A stretch of 35,835 bases of DNA, taken from positions 1,092,476 through 1,128,310 of the forward strand of contig LSYV01000003.1 of NCBI GenBank assembly GCA_001584585.1, written 5' to 3'. Source of the stretch: Gonium pectorale. Lineage: Eukaryota > Chlorophyta > Chlorophyceae > Chlamydomonadales > Volvocaceae. The notes beneath the pieces are model-generated. The model worked only from the letters and a program-made list of their open reading frames with translations, made no database searches and was not told the origin of the DNA. The first letter of the stretch is position 1. Each line of letters begins with the position of its first letter. Shown piece by piece: positions 10,055 to 21,955 of this stretch. Position numbers and translations under genes: made by a program.

Positions 10055-12519
10055 CGCTTTGCAAGGGCTGCGAGCCCGGCTGTTATGAAGGGCTGCAGCC
10101 GGGAGGGCGCCCAGTAACTATTTGCGCGCGTCCCAACGCTCCTGCAGCTCGGGATGGGGACCCTTTGCGGTATCGCACACCCTACCGCTCATCGGGTTTG
10201 CCCACGCCATGGGCAGCCCAGTCGGGGTTGGGCCTGCTGCAGGAGCAATCCCAGGACCGGGCGGGTGCAGGGAATCCGGAGGCCCAATTACATGTTGCTC
10301 CTGCGCGGGTGGCTTCCAATGTTACTCTCGCCTGCCCTCCTGTGCTGGCTGTATAGGTGCTCCACCAGCGCTGCGCGTTTGGCATGACACGTATCTGGGT
10401 AGTTTGGGCCCGTTTGCTCTGTGGAAAGATGCCTTGCGATCCGGCTGGAGAGATGCCAACCGTTTTGTGTGCCAAAGTGGATATCGATGCAGGCGTGTGC
10501 GGATTCCCTTCAATTTGCGATGGAATGCGTTGGCAATTGCTGTCCAGTAAAGGTGTAGGGCACACGTAGGCCTTGCTGCCCACCGGCGGACCGGAGTGCG
10601 CTTTGCTTGGCGGTACGTAGCGCTTCTTACGGGCGGCTTTGCGGGAGTGCGCCCATTCGGCGGAGTACTCTGAGGTCTCCTTCGCTGACTTATGCTGATT
10701 GGCACGGCTGATAGACATGTGCCCTGGATATTGGCATGGCTGCGTGGCTTGTCTGGGTTGACCTCCAGACTCGCAGGATAGGCAGGAGCCATGGGGGTGC
10801 CCCGGCAAGCACGACGCCCTGGCCACCCACTGCAGCAACAGTAGCAGCTGCAACCGGCCCGCGTCGCAGCTGCTGTACTGCACTGCGTGGCCAGCTCGTC
10901 ACGTTGGCTGGTTACTGATGGATTTGTCTTGCAAGGTGGCCCAAGGTGGGGCACTTCTGCTGGATGTGATGGGGCGGCGTGGGCCATTGCTTTCCTGAGA
11001 TCTCTTATGTCTCTGGACGCTACCTTTCCCTGTAACTGCTACGTATGATGAAGACACTGCGGCTCCGGCTGCGCTGCCCATTTCGCCAACGCAGCGCCAA
11101 CGCGCATCGGCGCGGCGTCCTTCCAGCAACGTCCCAACATAGAAGGAGGTAAGCCTGCACATTAACATGCGTTGTCACGCCATACCGTCGCACAGGTTTC
11201 TCTCTTTTTGGCACGCAAGCCGCCACCGCAACATGTGCGTACCGGCTGGCTAGCGACGGCCTAAAACCTGCAAAAGGCTCTTCCCTTTTACAGCCCAGAG
11301 CCGCACTGATTTACCTACTAGACGTTGTACCTCGCGCGACGCGAGGCTTGCGCCCGCGTCTTAAAAGATCCACCGCGCACAAAATTGCCTATTGCACACA
11401 TTCTGTCGTACGGCCCACCGTATGGCGTGACAGCGCATACTATGTAGCTCTAGTTCTTCTGTCAGGCAGCTAGTAGCAAGTCAGGGAGGGACAGAGACGG
11501 AGGAGGCACAGCAGCAACGAGACGGCGGCACGTGGTACTCGAGGCCCTGCACAGTCACATGCAGGCACGCTCGCATGGCTCCAGTACTGGTGGGACGTAC
11601 TAAGAATGAGAAGCCAAATGGCATTCAGGTCGGCACAGCTCCTGGACCAGCACGACACAGGGGACGGGGCTCTGCCGCCCGTACATTAGGACAACTGTGG
11701 CAGGTACAGGAAGTCCCCAGCGGTCGGAAAGGGGAAAGTTTGGAGGACCCGCCTTCGATGGGCCACGGTCCACATAGGCAACCCGCACACGACTGGAGGC
11801 TCCACGTGTACGCAACAATGACACTGCTCGCGGTGCATAGCCGATACAACGTCCGGCCTGCTAAAGGGCTGGGGGGGTTGGTTGATGGCCGTGCGATCCC
11901 AGTTCTCTTCAACAGGCCACTGCATACTTTATTAGGGAAGCGGTTGGCCTCTACGGCAAGGTATATCCGGCATTTACGAATGTCCAAGGGTATGGCCTGC
12001 GCACAAGTATACAAGGGTAAGGGACATGTGTGGGCATTTGGATAGCACTTGCCGTACGAGGGACGGTGGTTTGGCTGGTGCCTGGAAGCAGCACGGCGTA
12101 TGTGCTCGCGGTACTTGGCCGTGATGAAGGTTATGAGAATGCCGATATGCCACCTTGCATTCTCACGTATTGAAGATCTTATCTGTTGACCCAAACGGAT
12201 TTGCAATGAATGCGCGTTGAAAAAGGCATTAAGCGTACAAGGTGTCAGGTGGACAGACGCCATCCTCAGCAGTTCGACGCGGGTTGACAGGGAAGCACTA
12301 GCCACGGGTTGTGCAAATGCCGTGGCGTCAGTGCTCATGGGCACGGGGTGATGAACGGCATCAGGACCACTTACACGGTGCTCATGTTGCAAGCACGGGA
12401 TGAATATGCACACGGACAAGGCGACTTGGCGCCTAACTTGACGCACATCAGCCCATGTACGTCAGCTATGTGTTTCGAAAGACCTGTAGGGTTACCCTCG
12501 AACTCTATGTGTCGCACGC
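10055..12519. other. Long region without a convincing gene
   Basis: Open frames of up to 273 codons occur (for example minus strand 12446-11625), but they overlap other frames, show no domain, and have no splice-supported extension. A TGTAA at 11031-11035 could end the upstream gene at 9414-10054, giving a 3' UTR of about 1 kb. Part of the region (about 11900-12700) is less GC-rich than the gene-bearing parts. Confidence 0.45.
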
Positions 12520-12524
12520 TTACA
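12520..12524 (-). terminator. Candidate poly(A) signal, four-helix gene
   Basis: TTACA on the plus strand (TGTAA on the minus strand), about 215 nt after the stop codon at 12738-12740. Confidence 0.5.
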
Positions 12525-12737
12525 ACCACCAGTCTGTTCCAGTAGGCCCGTCCCGTCTGTTCCGCGGCTAAAGCAGAATCAAAGGTATGATACATGAACA
12601 GGCATGCCCGCAAGAGACAGCGCTAAGTTGAGCGCTCGCTCGCCATATCAGGCTCGTGCTAAATTGAAATGCGACCCGTATCTTACTGTATCCTAAGTAA
12701 TGCAGACACCTGCACCTCTACTCTGCTATCCCTGCCC

Positions 12738-13515
12738 TTATGCGTCGTAGCCAGAAACGAACACCACCGCAGCGTTGAGGGTGGCGGTAATGATGGCGCC
12801 GGCCACAGCCGTCTTGCTGCGGTCGCGCAGGGTCTCCGACTGGAAGAGGGGCACCTCGATAAGACCCAGGAATGCGTCACTTGTGGCGATGAACAGGAGG
12901 GTGGCCACGACGAAGAGGCCCAGCAGCGAGCCCTTCAGCGAGGCGAACTTGCTCTTGAGGCACACGGCATAGATGCCAAAGAAAGCCACGACGAACTCGA
13001 ATGCCGCGATGAACCAATAGTCTGCGCAGGCGAGGGGACCGGGCAAGGTTTGACTATCAGCTTCACATGTGCTGAGTTGGTCGGGATGCGGCCGGCCTAG
13101 CGGGACCCCACTTCCAGCGGGCACAGACCGTCAAACCTTACAGCGACATCAATCGCATTGGAATATATCATGTCTTTGCACTAGACGCTATGCATTCTGT
13201 TGTCGGTCAAACTTGACGCAATGCCAGCTGGCATCTTCCGGCGGCACCCCACGCTCCCTCCACACTTGCTGACTCACAGCGGAAAATCTTCTTGCAGGTA
13301 TGCGCCTGAGCGGAGAATCCGTTCACTCCAGCAAGACCATCGGTGTTGCCAGCATAGCTGCCATCGTCGTAGCACTCGTTCTGCAGCGACGCGAGCCCTC
13401 CCAGGAAGATGGTGGCGCCGGCAACACAAAGGCAGAGCAGCGTGCTCAGCACATTGTGGTACTTGAGGCCCCAGGAGCCAAGCTTGCAGTCGACATTGAA
13501 GGTGACCTGGCACAT
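12738..13515 (-). CDS. Small four-transmembrane protein, unknown
   Basis: Exons 13515-13278 and 13021-12738 join in phase 1 to give 173 residues. Four hydrophobic segments are visible: about 21-43 (VLSTLLCLCVAGATIFLGG), 80-102 (YWFIAAFEFVVAFFGIY), 110-132 (LLGLFVVATLLFIAT) and 149-170 (AVAGAIITATLNAAVVF). The first loop is the largest, about 36 residues, acidic/Gly-rich with two Cys (C48, C74) that could form a disulfide. The N-terminus MCQVTFNVDCKLGSWG lacks a cleavable signal. The layout resembles tetraspan or MARVEL-type proteins, but I see no diagnostic motif and do not assign a family. Both splice sites are standard (GTGAGT, GCGCAG). Confidence 0.72.
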
Positions 13516-14088
13516 TGTCGCTAGGGTTACGGAAACCGCTTAATGGGTTGCAAATCAATTAACCTTGACCGCTGTGGCACGTCGGGGGTGAGGCGCTTTT
13601 TATGCGCTTCTCGAAGACCGACTCCGGATTCGCTCGGTTAAGGCAACCGCGAGATCCATGCGCGAGACAACATGTGCTGCCAAGCCTGGGCGTGTTCTGC
13701 AAGATATTGACCATCAGTTGTGGCATGATATTTCCCGTTGACGACTCGGTGCTGACTAGGGAGGCGGACGCGCGTTTGCTAGACGCATACTCTTGTCTTA
13801 TGTATCGGTTTTATTGAGTTCATTCTCAATATAACGTCATGCATCTGCGCACCGCGCCCGCCGCGTGCCCAATGAACGCTCGGGACGCGGCGGCGCGTCG
13901 CCCGCTTGCGCTACTGCCTGGCCACTGCCGGTGCCTTCTTCCGCAAACCGCTACCCTTCAACGCACGTTGGTGGTGGCATTTGGGGCAAACAGTGCGCTG
14001 CCCAAGCACCAAACCTGGCTGGCGCAAGGCCACGCCGATTCGCCGGACTCTCCCTTCCACGAGCTCAGGCTAACAGACGCGGAACGGA
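13516..14088. promoter_or_regulatory. Divergent intergenic region
   Basis: Lies between the leftward four-helix gene and the rightward TrmB-like gene. Part may be 5' exon or UTR of the latter: an open frame with Arg/Ala-rich, transit-peptide-like content starts at 13839 or 13873, and CTAACAG at 14068-14074 could be a 3' splice site. Not resolved. Confidence 0.4.
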
Positions 14089-16106
14089 ATGTGGGTTAAC
14101 TTGGAAGCAACCGTGGTGCAGCACCACGACCGCACCGAGGGCGAGGGCTTCCTCACCCCAAGCTCTCATCTCCTGCTCCCACGGTTACTTGCACCCATTC
14201 CTCTTCACATTGCGCGCAGGCAGGCGGGTGGGGCCATAGGCCGCAGAAACTACTCATTCCTCACAAGCTCGGGGTCTCAGCAGCCCGCCCAGGTTGACTG
14301 GGGGAGCGTCTTTGCGGACCCGACTAAGCCGCTCATTGTGGACTTGGGCTGCGGTGCCGGGCGTTACGTCTTGCTGATGGCCCATCGCAAGGGCCCCGGC
14401 AACAACTACCTAGGAGTTGACGTGCATAAGGCGGTGAGGAGGGGCAGTGGAGCTGATTGGTGGGGGTTCACGGGTGCGTGATGCCGCCGGCAGTTCCCGT
14501 TCTATGTCGACAATGCACCGCTGGGAGCGCTGGTTGAGCGCTATTTGCAGCATTGAAAGGGACACGTTATTTGCGAGGGTGGCGCCGTCTAGAGGATGGC
14601 GAGCAAGGGGTCGAGGTGCCCCAAGGGACATCGGCCGGGCAGCCTGAGACCATGAAAGCGAACTTGTGCTGTGGATTTTAGGTTGTCGAATGGGGCTCGG
14701 TGGTGCGCGAATGTCTACACCGTTCGAAGCAGTTGCGGCCTCCTGCCCCGTGGCGGCAGCCGTCAAAACCGGTGCAAAATTGACGTTGTGTTCATTATAC
14801 ATTATAGGCGCGCAAGGGGTTCAAACCCTGCGACGTCGTCGGAGGGCGCGTACAGCCACACCTGATGCACGCTGCCAACCGTGTCCGTGTGGCGCCTGCC
14901 GACGCTGTGTCCCTGACCTGTCCATCCCGCATCACCTCCTGCAGCGTTTTCACGTACGGGCAGCTCCAGGGAAACGCACACGCACATCCCTTCTGGCCTT
15001 GGGCATGCCGTCGCATGTACATAACACAACCTAGCCTCAGCGCAGATCGGCTTCGTATACGCGCCCTGTGTCTACCCCCTGGCCCCCGCGCCGCAGCTTC
15101 TGGACCGGGCCAACGGCTGGGCTGCTGCCCGCTCGCTGGGCGGCTGCGTGCATTACCTGCAGGCCAACGCGGTGGTGTCGTCCGGGGCGCTGCTGCGGAG
15201 CTACCCGGGGCCGGTGGCGCTGGTGAGCGTGCAGTACCCGGACCCGCAGCAGCGTCGGCAGCGCCACATCGTGGGGCGAAGGCTGGTGGAGGCGCTGGCG
15301 GCCGTGCTGACGCCCGGCGGTGAGGGGGGGCAGGGGCCCGAGGGAGGCTCAAAGTGGGTCGGCCGGGGCACTTGCTTCTGCGCGGGAGGCCGCGAACACG
15401 GGATAGGTGCCGATGGCGCACAGGACACCGAACGCTAACAAGATCGTTGGCTCCGCGACCAACACCGCGATCAACACCTAGCATCTACCATAGTGCGGGC
15501 CGTGCGGCTGCCCCGTGTCTATCACATTCTGCTCAATACTTAACATACCAGGCCCTCCATCGCTCGTACATACCGTACGCGTCCGCAGCCCGCGTGTACC
15601 TGGCGTCGGACTTCGAAGACACTGCAGCCTACATGCGCAACGCCTTTGAGCGCTACGGGAGCCAGCACTTCCACCCGGACAGTATACACACCACGGACAT
15701 CTTCCCCTGCGATCCGAGCGCCACCGAGGCCGCCGCGGCCGCGGCCATGGCCTGGCCGCGGAGCACCACCTCTCCCCCCAATTCCTCCTACAGTGACGAG
15801 CCCGGCACGGCTCGGCCTGCGGCGCCCACGCCCTCGGGCGATGAGGGCAGCCACTCGAGCGCCTCATGCAGAGCAAGTGGTGCTGGCGCGGCTGGTGGTG
15901 GGAGCTCCGGCGACGAGGACAGTGGTGGCGACGAGGACAGTGGTGGCGACGATGACGGTGACGAGGACCTGCTGCTGTTCAGGGGCCGGTGGCATGAAGC
16001 CGGGTGGTTGGTCCATAACCCCGTCGGCGCGCCGACCGAGCGGGAGGTGTATGTGGAGAAAGCCACCGGGGGGCGCGTGTACAGGGTCCTGCTAGTCCGG
16101 CGGTAG
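14089..16106 (+). CDS. TRMB: tRNA (guanine-N7)-methyltransferase, TrmB family
   Basis: Transfers a methyl group from SAM to N7 of guanosine (usually G46) in tRNA. Exons 14089-14433, 15097-15319 and 15589-16106 join with matching phases to 361 residues. The SAM-binding motif is PLIVDLGCGAGRYVL (81-95), preceded by DWGSVFADP. Exon 2 has LVSVQYPDP (157-165), the family's FPDPW-type motif, here followed by Gln rather than Trp. The end has NPVGAPTEREVYVEK, the conserved C-terminal signature. Between them sits an extra Ser/Gly/Asp-rich stretch of roughly 100 residues with two DEDSGG repeats, which explains a length above the usual 210-260. The start is the first ATG after an in-frame stop; an upstream exon with a targeting peptide is possible. 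Plastid, mitochondrial or cytosolic location cannot be settled. Confidence 0.88.
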
Positions 16107-17405
16107 AGATGGTGAGCTTGTGCGGGCTGCGAACTTCACATGCTGGCCCCGTGCGCGTGTGTTGGGCGTGTTGGGATGCAGACTGCGTGTTCGGATGATG
16201 GCAAAGGGCGAGCAAGCAAGCAAGGAAGGAAGGAAGGAAGGAAGAGAGGCGAGCAAGCAAGCATTCCATCCGGGAGTATGTGCGACACAGACCCAAAATA
16301 AACTTCACGCTTGGGAGGCTGGATGTGCTGAGCTGCGCGTGTGCAGTGCGCGTGTGCGGGAGGGCGCGAAGCGCTGCTGGTATGGGAGCCAGGCGATGGC
16401 GCATTGCTGCCGTTGCGCACAAGGGTTTGGAGTACATGACCTGCTTTGGGCTTTTGGGTGTTGAGTCGCTTGCGTTGGCAGGCCGACCTGATGGCAGACC
16501 GGGCGCCCTGTCTTGTTGAGGGTTACGGCCACGTGGCCATGGCCAGTCGTGCCGGATGTGTCCACTGGGAGGCCGCACTCTTGCGGCGCGGGAGGCCATC
16601 ACGGCACGGAGGGCCCTTGAAAGCTCTAGGCCACACGGGGCCAGTTGAGACGCAGTGTGAGCCGGTGTGGTCCAAAATCCAAAGTGTACGTTGCTTCTGC
16701 CACTTGCGCAGCAGGATAGCGGCCCGATCATCCATGTACGCCGACACCAGCTGCCATTGCTATTTCACACGGCACTTCCGATCCGCGCCGCCCGTGCACA
16801 CTGCCCACCGAATCAAAGCCGAAGACCGCCTTGGTGCGGCAGGTGCGAGCGCAAGCAGAGAACCCGTCTTCTCCAGCCGAGGCCGTGGGTTTCGGCGGTG
16901 CAGCCTCCCAGGTGGATGGTGGCGCTGGGTGGTGCACAGCTGGTAGCGGCGTGTACGGCACGCTGTGATGCCGACGAGCCGAACATGCAGCCCTTGTCGA
17001 ATGGCACCTGGCAGCTGTGCGACCCAGGCCAAGGACGGGCATCCCGCGATACACAGCTGCAGGGCTTGCTGTTAGCCACCTCTCGCAGTGCGGGCCAGTA
17101 AATTAGCTTTTTGACACTTAGATTGGACCGCCATTGGGTTCCTTCAATTGCCTGGTGCACTGTACGGGCCGTGGGGTGCCAGGAGGGCAGAGGTTGGAGC
17201 AGGGGAGGGAGGGGCTCCCTGGGTGGGAGGGGAACCACGGGTCTGCATACGACATATGGCACCCCCAGAAAATTGCGGCCGCTATCTGTGCCTTTGTCAC
17301 TGATTGCAGAGTCTTAACTACCGGGTTGGGCGAAGCTTTTTGTTGCCGACGTGCATGCGCGCACATACAGCGAGAGCCCGCTGACCCAATCTATGAAGGA
17401 TTGTT
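16107..17405. other. Intergenic region between TRMB and LRR genes
   Basis: No exon recognised. No TGTAA was seen for TRMB; an AATAAA at 16297-16302 is the nearest candidate signal. A GCAAGCAAGC / GGAAGGAAGG tetranucleotide run spans about 16209-16264. Open frames at 16446-17262 on both strands show no domain. Confidence 0.45.
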
Positions 17406-20400
17406 ATGACGGAAGCTAGCGACATCCAGTGGGTCCTGTTCGTCAAACATGGCGCGCAGCAACTGGAGCTGTCGCTGTCGCCCAGCGCCAAAGTCGAGAG
17501 TGTGCAGGAGCAGCTTCAGGAGCTAACCGGCGCCTTTGTGCGAAAGCAAAAGCTCATCTATAAGGGGAAGGTAGGGAGGTGCACAGTGCAACACCCGCTG
17601 CCAATATGTGAGCTCGAGTATCCATGCATGAGGACTCATCTTAGTGTTTCGGCTCGGTACTCCATTATCTTCCGCACTTTCCCATCCCCAGTACCCCTCC
17701 CACCCCCCACCCCCCATGATCGCCCCCCCACCCCCACCCCCACCCGCCTACCCCGCACATTAGGTGTTGCCACCCAATGTTGACCTGACGAAGGCCGGCC
17801 TCTGCAATGGCGCCAAGCTGATGCTGCTCCTCAGCGACGGCGCTGCGGTGCCGACGGCGGGGCAGCAGGCGCTGCAGCAGCAGAAAAAGGCGCGGCAGGA
17901 GGAGGCCGCGCAGCGCGTCAAGGACCTGTACGCGCAGGCCAAGGGGCAGGGCCTGGGCGGCGCCACCGCGGCGGCCGTGGAGGCAGCTGCGGCTGCTGCG
18001 GCCAAGGCCTCCGCGGCCAAAGCCCCATCCATAGACTGGCAGGAGCGCAAACGGACCTGGGAAAAGACAGGTGTGGTGGCATCCCAGGCCGACATGACAT
18101 CTCTTCTTGTGAAGCCGGCGGTTTGCCGCTGTGGGTGTGCACACAGGCAGGTTTCTGAAGCGCCTCAGCGGCCGCCGGCGGACGCTGCATGCGACCCCGG
18201 CAGCCGTTTGCGGCTGCGCCACGCACCCACGCACTGCTTGCCAGGATGGGTTTGAGCCCAGGCACTAGGCTTGGTGGCCCGGCGGGTCTTGGGCCCGGGC
18301 TACGGTGCCCCTGCGCGCCACGCCCCTTCCGCCACCTCACGACCCTCATGCCGGCGCCACGCACGTGGCCTTCGTACCCGTTCCTGGCCTGCCGGCTTGC
18401 CGCCATGGCTGACCACCCCCAATTCAACCCGCTCTCCAATCCGTCAACCCCTCCTCCGCCCGCGCCCCCTCTGCGCCCTTTCGCACTTACCCCCTCGCCC
18501 ACTCTCGTCATACCAATGTCCCCAATATCCCCCCGGCCGTTGTGGGGGGACGGCCGCGCCTCGTGCGGCGCCGGAACAACCCCCTTCGAACCGCAGCTTT
18601 CAATTTGTTTCGAGGGCGGGATGAGAATGCACCCAGGCTACTCTACTGCGAATGCCTTCTGCCCCCCCCCCCCCGCCGCTCGCCCCGCAGGCATCATCGC
18701 GCTCCGCGACCTGGGGCTGACCTCGCTGCCCGACGACCTGTTCGCCTCGGGCCTGGGGGCCGCCCGCGTGGCCGACCTGTCCCACAACCGCCTGGCCTCC
18801 CTCCCGCCCAGCCTATCCTGCCTGACGGGCCTGGCCACCCTGCGCCTGGACCACAACGACCTGGGCGCCGAGGGCGTCCCATGGGTCGGCCTGTCCGCCC
18901 TGACTGCCCTCACGGCCCTCACACTGGACGCCAACCGGCTGCAGGCGCTGCCGGATGAGGGGCTGTCGGGGCTGGCATCGCTGCAGGTGGGGCCGCCCAG
19001 TGGGTGGGCGTCTGGGAGGCTGAAGGGGCTGGGGAGTCAGGGGTTGAAGGCATCTGATTGGTTGCAGCGCTGCGCGGGCGCTCTGCCGTGCGTTGCGGCG
19101 TGGAGAGGGCCGGGGGGGGCGGCGGGTAGGGGCGGCGCACACACCCCGTCCCTGCCCCACCGCTGCACCCTACCCCCTCCAGTCCCTCAGCGTGTGCGAC
19201 AACCAGCTGGCGAGCCTGCCCGACTCCCTGGGCCTGCTCACCCGCCTGGAGCTGCTGGCGGCGGACGGGAACAGGCTGGAGCGGCTGCCGGAGGGCATAG
19301 GTGGGGCGCCGGGGAGGGGCCCTTGGGTTGAGTTCTCAGTAGAGAAGCAGCGTGGGGGGGGGGGTAGTGGGTTTTGGAAGGCATTCTAAGTAGAGTAGCC
19401 TGGGGGCGCATGTTTGTCCCGAGGTCAACAACTGGGGGCTCAGAGGCTGAGAGNNNNNNNNNNNNNNNNNNNNNNNNNNNNNNNNNNNNNNNNNNNNNNN
19501 NNNNNNNNNNNNNNNNNNNNNNNNNNNNNNNNNNNNNNNNNNNNNNNNNNNNNNNNNNNNNNNNNNNNNNNNNNNNNNNNNNNNNNNNNNNNNNNNNNNN
19601 NNNNNNNNNNNNNNNNNNNNNNNNNNNNNNNNNNNNNNNNNNNNNNNNNNNNNNNNNNNNNNNNNNNNNNNNNNNNNNNNNNNNNNNNNNNNNNNNNNNN
19701 NNNNNNNNNNNNNNNNNNNNNNNNNNNNNNNNNNNNNNNNNNNNNNNNNNNNNNNNNNNNNNNNNNNNNNNNNNNNNNNNNNNNNNNNNNNNNNNNNNNN
19801 NNNNNNNNNNNNNNNNNNNNNNNNNNNNNNNNNNNNNNNNNNNNNNNNNNNNNNNNNNNNNNNNNNNNNNNNNNNNNNNNNNNNNNNNNNNNNNNNNNNN
19901 NNNNNNNNNNNNNNNNNNNNNNNNNNNNNNNNNNNNNNNNNNNNNNNNNNNNNNNNNNNNNNNNNNNNNNNNNNNNNNNNNNNNNNNNNNNNNNNNNNNN
20001 NNNNNNNNNNNNNNNNNNNNNNNNNNNNNNNNNNNNNNNNNNNNNNNNNNNNNNNNNNNNNNNNNNNNNNNNNNNNNNNNNNNNNNNNNNNNNNNNNNNN
20101 NNNNNNNNNNNNNNNNNNNNNNNNNNNNNNNNNNNNNNNNNNNNNNNNNNNNNNNNNNNNNNNNNNNNNNNNNNNNNNNNNNNNNNNNNNNNNNNNNNNN
20201 NNNNNNNNNNNNNNNNNNNNNNNNNNNNNNNNNNNNNNNNNNNNNNNNNNNNNNNNNNNNNNNNNNNNNNNNNNNNNNNNNNNNNNNNNNNNNNNNNNNN
20301 NNNNNNNNNNNNNNNNNNNNNNNNNNNNNNNACCCACACCCACACCCACACCCGCACCCACACCCGCACCCACACCCACACCCACACCCACACCCACACC

Positions 20401-21317
20401 CGCACCCGCACCCACACCCACACCCACACCGGCACCCACACCCACACCCACACCCACACCCACACCCACACCCACACCCACACCCGCACCCACACCCACA
20501 CCCACACCCACACCCACACCCACACCCACACCCACACCCACACCCGCACCCGCACCCACACCCACACCCACACCCGCACCCACACCCACACCCGCACCCG
20601 CACCCGCACCCATACGCACATCCGCACTCCTCTGCTTGCCGCCCTCTGTACACCCGCCACCGCTCACCCCGACTCCGACCCCGGCATGCCTCTTGCCGCG
20701 TTCCCAGCGTCCGGGGCTGGGCGGGTTGAAGCATGCCATCCGACCAGGGGCGTTCGCTCTCCTTCCGCTCCTCGGCTTTCGCTCCACCCGCCCTTCCACC
20801 CCTCCGCTCGTGATCGGGGGCGCATACGCCCATAACTTTCTTAGTGCGCATGCTCTCTGACTCCTCTGCCCCCCGACACTCCACCCTTCGCCGCCCAACG
20901 CCCCCGCCCCCCGCCCCCGACCCGCCATACACATCCCTTCTCCTGCGCCGCCCCCAGGATCGCCGCACTGCCCGGCTCTCTCCTCTCGCGCTGCTCCTCC
21001 CTGGCCACCCTCTCCCTGCAGGTGAGCCTTCTAGCGCCGCGGCCCCGTGCACTAGGGCACACCCTTCGCGACCTTCCCAGCCTCGACGCTGTGCTCCGGC
21101 GGTGTCCCCGCAGGGCAACCCCATCACCGCCGACCAGCTGCGCGCCGCGCCCGGGTTTGCCGCCTACGACGCCCGCCGCGTGGCCCGCTGCAACAAGCAG
21201 CTGGACGCGGGGGTGCTGCAGCACGTGGGCGGGCGGACCTTCACGGAGGGCGCAGAGGACCGCCAGTGGAGCAGATGGGGAGGGGCGGGCGGCGGCGCGG
21301 GCGGGGGTAAAGGTTGA
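17406..21317 (+). CDS. Ubiquitin-like plus LRR protein, broken by gap
   Basis: Exons 17406-17570, 17764-18070, 18691-18986, 19183-19300, then 20958-21021 and 21114-21317. Residues 1 to about 82 form a ubiquitin-like fold ([37 protein letters not shown]). A helical Gln/Ala/Lys linker with [15 protein letters not shown] follows. The leucine-rich repeats include [57 protein letters not shown] and [13 protein letters not shown]. The end ([21 protein letters not shown]) matches the tail of the plant protein typified by Arabidopsis At2g30105; its function is not known. Exon 19300 ends in phase 1 but the next seen exon starts in phase 2, so a missing exon of length 3n+1, encoding more LRR, must lie in or beside the 19454-20331 gap. 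Confidence 0.88.
19454..20331. other. Assembly gap (Ns)
   Basis: 878 unknown bases inside an intron region of the LRR gene, directly abutting the ACACCC array on its right side. The gap size may be only an estimate. Frames crossing it are not evidence of coding. Confidence 0.98.
20332..20615. repeat. (ACACCC)n array with GCACCC variants
   Basis: At least 47 hexamer units, ACACCC mixed with GCACCC, running out of the gap. The unit is the reverse complement of the array at 6743-6847. Here the host gene is on the plus strand, so again the transcript carries the C-rich strand. Confidence 0.95.
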
Positions 21318-21955
21318 GGATTGGATGCTGGTTGAGTTGGAGAGGTGCACTCGTGCAGCAGGTGTCGAGGAAGAGGCACGGGGGATTGGATTACCCGCTG
21401 TGGGATGTGGGGGTTGAACAGGGCAGTGTGCAGAGGCGCACTGTAGCGCGGGGGAGGGCGGAACTGACGTGAGATTCTGTGCGTGTACTGAGGCGATGCG
21501 GTGGGCAGGTCCCGAGGTCGGGTGCGCGCATCGTCGCGCATCCGGCCCACCCGGGCAGAGGGCTTGGATCCTTTTGGAAACGGAGCGTCAGAGTACGAGC
21601 CAACGCTATTGCCCGTGTAATGGGCGTGCAGCGGTGTCCTTGACGTGCGGCGGGCCGGGTTAACAAGTATGCGGAGTGTTGACTCTTTGGCCCCACGGGT
21701 CACTACCGATGGTGTCACAGCTCGCGGCTTGGGGATGCAGCCATTGATCTCGACTTTGCTGAGAACTCGGCGAGAGAATTAGGGGTCTCGTATGCAGTGG
21801 TTGGGTGGGCAACCACCGACTAACCAGACAACCACATATTGCTGTTTGCATCTCTTTCGCCTCGTAGGTTGAACAGTGGGACCTAAGTAAAACATCTGGC
21901 TGGTTAGCTGAATACGCTGACCCGTGCAAGTAGACTGCTTGCACACTCGACAGCC
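21318..21955. other. Tandem intergenic region, LRR to AKR
   Basis: No exon recognised. It holds the LRR gene 3' UTR with TGTAA at 21616-21620, then the presumed promoter and 5' UTR of the aldo/keto reductase gene. Confidence 0.5.
21616..21620 (+). terminator. Candidate poly(A) signal TGTAA, LRR gene
   Basis: Sits 299 nt after the TGA stop of the LRR gene, in the sense orientation. Confidence 0.55.

Noticed and set aside
11625..12446. 273-codon minus-strand open frame
   Set aside because: No domain, no biased composition typical of coding, overlapping open frame on the other strand, no splice-supported extension. Long chance frames are common in GC-rich DNA.
16446..17262. Candidate gene between TRMB and LRR genes
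   Set aside because: Several overlapping open frames on both strands with no motif, and no consistent splice structure.
19238..21127. Very long frames crossing the N block
   Set aside because: Made of Ns and hexamer repeat (Val-Gly, His-Thr, Cys-Gly polymers); artefacts.
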